Origin: Archangium sp.
Lineage (GTDB): Bacteria; Myxococcota; Myxococcia; Myxococcales; Myxococcaceae
Reading direction: 5' to 3'
Assembly (NCBI GenBank): GCA_022843845.1
Contig: JALHMW010000028.1
Span: forward strand, 1-59,259
DNA length: 59,259 nt
Below, piece by piece: positions 57,247 through 59,259 of this stretch; the stretch's first letter is position 1; every line of letters begins with the position of its first letter. The translations under genes were made by a program, and so were the position numbers. The notes beneath the pieces are model-generated. The model saw only the letters and a program-made list of their open reading frames with translations, did not search any database and was not told the origin of the DNA.

Positions 57247-59259
57247 TCAGGGCGCCTCGTACCGAACCACCAACCGCCCGCTGAAGGCGATGTTCTGGAA
57301 CGAGGCGTTGTCGATGCCCCCGACGGTCATCGCATCATTCGTGAAGCGCAGACGCCAGCGCACGTTCGCCGGGACGGCCTGCGCCCGTGCGAGCCGCACC
57401 TGGCCGGTGATGAGGGCGGTCTTGAAGCCGAGCGAGGGCTCGGTCACGAGCGTCGCGAGGTTGGGGTTGATGAAGTTCCCGGTGATGGCTGGCGTGGCGT
57501 AGTCGGCTCCACTCACGGTGTCGCCCATGTTCACCGCCTCGGACAGCACGTTGCCCAGGCTCGCGGTCCCGTACGGCGTCCCATTGACGCCGGTCTGTTC
57601 GAGCACCAGGGAGGCGGACGTCAGGCAGTAGGTGTTCGACGGAATCGCCGCGAGCGGGAACGAGAGGAAGCCGCGGCTGCGGGTGGCCGCGTTGAATTCG
57701 CCAACGCGGATGGCGACGTTGGTGGCCACCGTGCTCTGCCCGAGCACCGCCCCGGACAGAATCCGGCCAGACGCCGTGGGCGTGGCGTAGATGACGCGGT
57801 TGTACTCGAGGAGCGTCGAGAAGGAGTACGACAGGTTCGCGATGGGGTTGCGCTGCAGATCGAGCGCGATGTTGCCGCCGTTGTTCACCTCGACCGTGTA
57901 CGTGGTGCCGAAGTTGAACCGCAGCGATGGAGCGAAGGTGACGACGGTTCCCGTCGGGTTGAACCTGATGGTGCCCGCCACCGGCGTCGTTCCCTGAAGC
58001 ACTCTGAAGGCGGCCGCGAAGGAGACGGGATCGACCGCTGAGTTGTAGGTGAGCGTGACGACGTTCACCTGCCTGAGGAAGTCGCAGCCCGTTTGCGTGG
58101 GGACGCCCGTCGCGTTCGTTGCTGGCGACCGGTTCACGATGGTGGCGGCGATGGCGTCGATCGCCGTGCCCGTGGTGAAGGACACCGAGACCGAGCCCAG
58201 CGGGTTCCCTGCGACGTCGGTCGGAGGCGCGCTGAACGCCACCGTGTAGGGGGTGCTCGCCGACCAGTTCGCGGTGGGCGTGAAGCGAACCACCGAGTTG
58301 GTCGCGTTCCACCCGAAGGTCCCCGCTCGCGTGGCGCCGTTGATGCGCAGGCCGCTCTGGACCGTCGCGGTGTTCATCGGCTCGCTGAAGGTCATCACGA
58401 TGACCGTGTTCAACGCGACGTTCGTCGTCGTGTCGGCAGGAAGAATGCTGACGAGCGTGGGCGCGACCATGTCGGCTGGCGCCGCGGTCGTGAAGCTGAA
58501 CGGGTACGGCGCCGTCATCGAGTTGCCCGCGACGTCCGATGCCTCGACCGTCACCGCGTAGTTCGTCGCCGGCTGGTAGGTGGCCACGCCTCCGTCGTCG
58601 AAGATCGGCATCGACCAGGTCGCCACGGTATTGCCTGCGTTCAGCGTCGGCGTTCCCAGCTCGAAGGGCGCGTTGATCGTGGCGACGACCGACGCCGGCG
58701 TCACCGCCTCGCTGAAGGTGGCCGAGATGGCGAGGCCGGCCGTCGCCACGTTCATCGCGTTGTTGGTCGGTACGGTCGAGGTGACCGTCGGAGGCGTGTT
58801 GTCGGCGGCCGCGGCCGTGGTGAAGCCGAACATCGAAGGAGGGGCGAGCGCGTTGTTGGCGAGGTCACGCGCGGCCACGCTGACCGTGTAGGTCGCGTTC
58901 GCGTTGAGGGACGTCGCGGTGGTGATCGAGGCGCTGGCATTGCCATTCGAGAACGACGGCGCGCCCAACAGCGAGACCATCGGCGTGAGCGTCGCCATGA
59001 AGCTCGCCGTGTCGATGGGCTCCGAGAAGTCGATGGTGATGGTGATGCCGCCGTCACCAGAGCTCCGGGCGACACCGGTCGCGCCCGCCGGCGGCGTGGT
59101 CGAGAGAATGGTAGGCGGCGTCATGTCGGCCGAACCACCGGCCGCCGAACCGCCGGCCGCCGAGCCACCTGCGGCCGAGCCGCCTGCCGTCGATCCACCG
59201 GCGCTGCCGCCCGCCGCCGAACCTCCGGCCGCCGAACCTCCGGCCGCCGAGCCGCCTGC
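57247..59259 (-). CDS. Big_5/SbsA Ig-like repeat surface protein, 5' end outside the window
   Basis: At least 670 residues; the frame is open to the window edge. A Gly/Ala/Ser stalk of AAGGS units leads into four Big_5/SbsA-type Ig domains, each opening with a phrase such as TPPTILSTTPPAGATGVARS, NTPPTVTSTVPTNNAMNVAT or MVAPTLVSILPADTTTNVAL and containing 'FSEP' (SEPIDTASF, SEAVTPASV, SEPMNTATV). A C-terminal beta domain of about 190 residues (RVGEFNAATRSRGFLSFPLA to SGRLVVRYEAP) resembles DNRLRE-type repeats. A lipoprotein signal is expected upstream but not visible. Surface-exposed, possibly carbohydrate or adhesion related. Convergent with the Rossmann gene (3 nt apart). Confidence 0.85.
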   Translation of the reverse strand, partial: AGGSAAGGSAAGGSAAGGSAGGSTAGGSAAGGSAAGGSAAGGSADMTPPTILSTTPPAGATGVARSSGDGGITITIDFSEPIDTASFMATLTPMVSLLGAPSFSNGNASASITTATSLNANATYTVSVAARDLANNALAPPSMFGFTTAAAADNTPPTVTSTVPTNNAMNVATAGLAISATFSEAVTPASVVATINAPFELGTPTLNAGNTVATWSMPIFDDGGVATYQPATNYAVTVEASDVAGNSMTAPYPFSFTTAAPADMVAPTLVSILPADTTTNVALNTVIVMTFSEPMNTATVQSGLRINGATRAGTFGWNATNSVVRFTPTANWSASTPYTVAFSAPPTDVAGNPLGSVSVSFTTGTAIDAIAATIVNRSPATNATGVPTQTGCDFLRQVNVVTLTYNSAVDPVSFAAAFRVLQGTTPVAGTIRFNPTGTVVTFAPSLRFNFGTTYTVEVNNGGNIALDLQRNPIANLSYSFSTLLEYNRVIYATPTASGRILSGAVLGQSTVATNVAIRVGEFNAATRSRGFLSFPLAAIPSNTYCLTSASLVLEQTGVNGTPYGTASLGNVLSEAVNMGDTVSGADYATPAITGNFINPNLATLVTEPSLGFKTALITGQVRLARAQAVPANVRWRLRFTNDAMTVGGIDNASFQNIAFSGRLVVRYEAP
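59125..59259 (-). repeat. AAGGS pentapeptide coding repeat at window edge
   Basis: About nine 15-bp-class units (GGCGGCCGAACCGCC-like on the + strand) encoding (A)AGGS, with one variant STAGG. Continues beyond the window. Confidence 0.85.

Overview
The window is about two-thirds GC, has very dense gene packing and codes almost to both edges. It looks like chromosome from a member of the Myxococcota (myxobacteria and relatives). The markers are MYXO-CTERM style C-terminal sorting signals, an AgmX/PglI-type C-terminal domain, a MopE-like Asp-rich motif, CARDB and putative-Ig surface proteins, and many lipoproteins with Asp-Ala-Gly (DAG) linkers. I saw no rRNA, tRNA, CRISPR array, transposase or phage structural gene. 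The genus cannot be fixed from this window.

Layout. 0.1-1.3 kb: a long-chain-type acyl-CoA dehydrogenase. 1.6-12.7 kb: a three-gene minus-strand surface locus, made of a VWA/ASH-like lipoprotein, a 2,068-residue CARDB/putative-Ig protein and a Cys-rich repeat lipoprotein. 12.9-16.9 kb: a membrane-anchored MutS-like ATPase, a CNNM/CorC-type transporter and a TPR protein. 17.0-24.6 kb: CapA, an FAD-Rieske oxidoreductase with a small partner, an exported methyltransferase overlapping argS, and an AgmX-tail protein. 24.9-32.1 kb: fusA with a structured leader, a lipoprotein, nadK, a His-rich membrane protein, a TrmJ-like methyltransferase and a SET protein. 32.2-40.7 kb: a CehA/McbA-like PHP lipoprotein, a nucleotide cyclase, heme A synthase, a MopE-like lipoprotein and small membrane proteins. 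40.8-46.9 kb: a SUV3-like helicase, a LysM-GH19 lysozyme/chitinase and mutS. 46.9-53.6 kb: an accessory zone of lipoproteins, secreted hydrolases and gene relics. 53.9-59.3 kb: a ClpA-type unfoldase, a Rossmann/DUF2520 protein and a truncated Big_5 surface protein.

The housekeeping genes (argS, fusA, nadK, mutS, heme A synthase, clp) look intact and sit among many single-gene exported proteins. The most unusual object is the 2,068-residue protein. It is two copies of the same architecture (nidogen-like domain, CARDB repeats, putative-Ig repeats, MYXO-CTERM) joined in one reading frame. The first copy's complete sorting signal runs straight into the second copy's signal peptide, and the two share one KKSRRR block. 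It may be a polyprotein matured by myxosortase plus signal peptidase. The 46.9-51.7 kb stretch shows active decay and duplication: a DUF1223 relic, a single-base frameshift in an alpha/beta hydrolase, a second copy of that hydrolase's 3' end, and 22-bp direct repeats flanking a lipoprotein pair.

All calls come from reading the sequence. Family names rest on motif recognition and not on searches. Start codons were chosen from the position of the conserved N-terminus or signal peptide and, where visible, a Shine-Dalgarno-like sequence.
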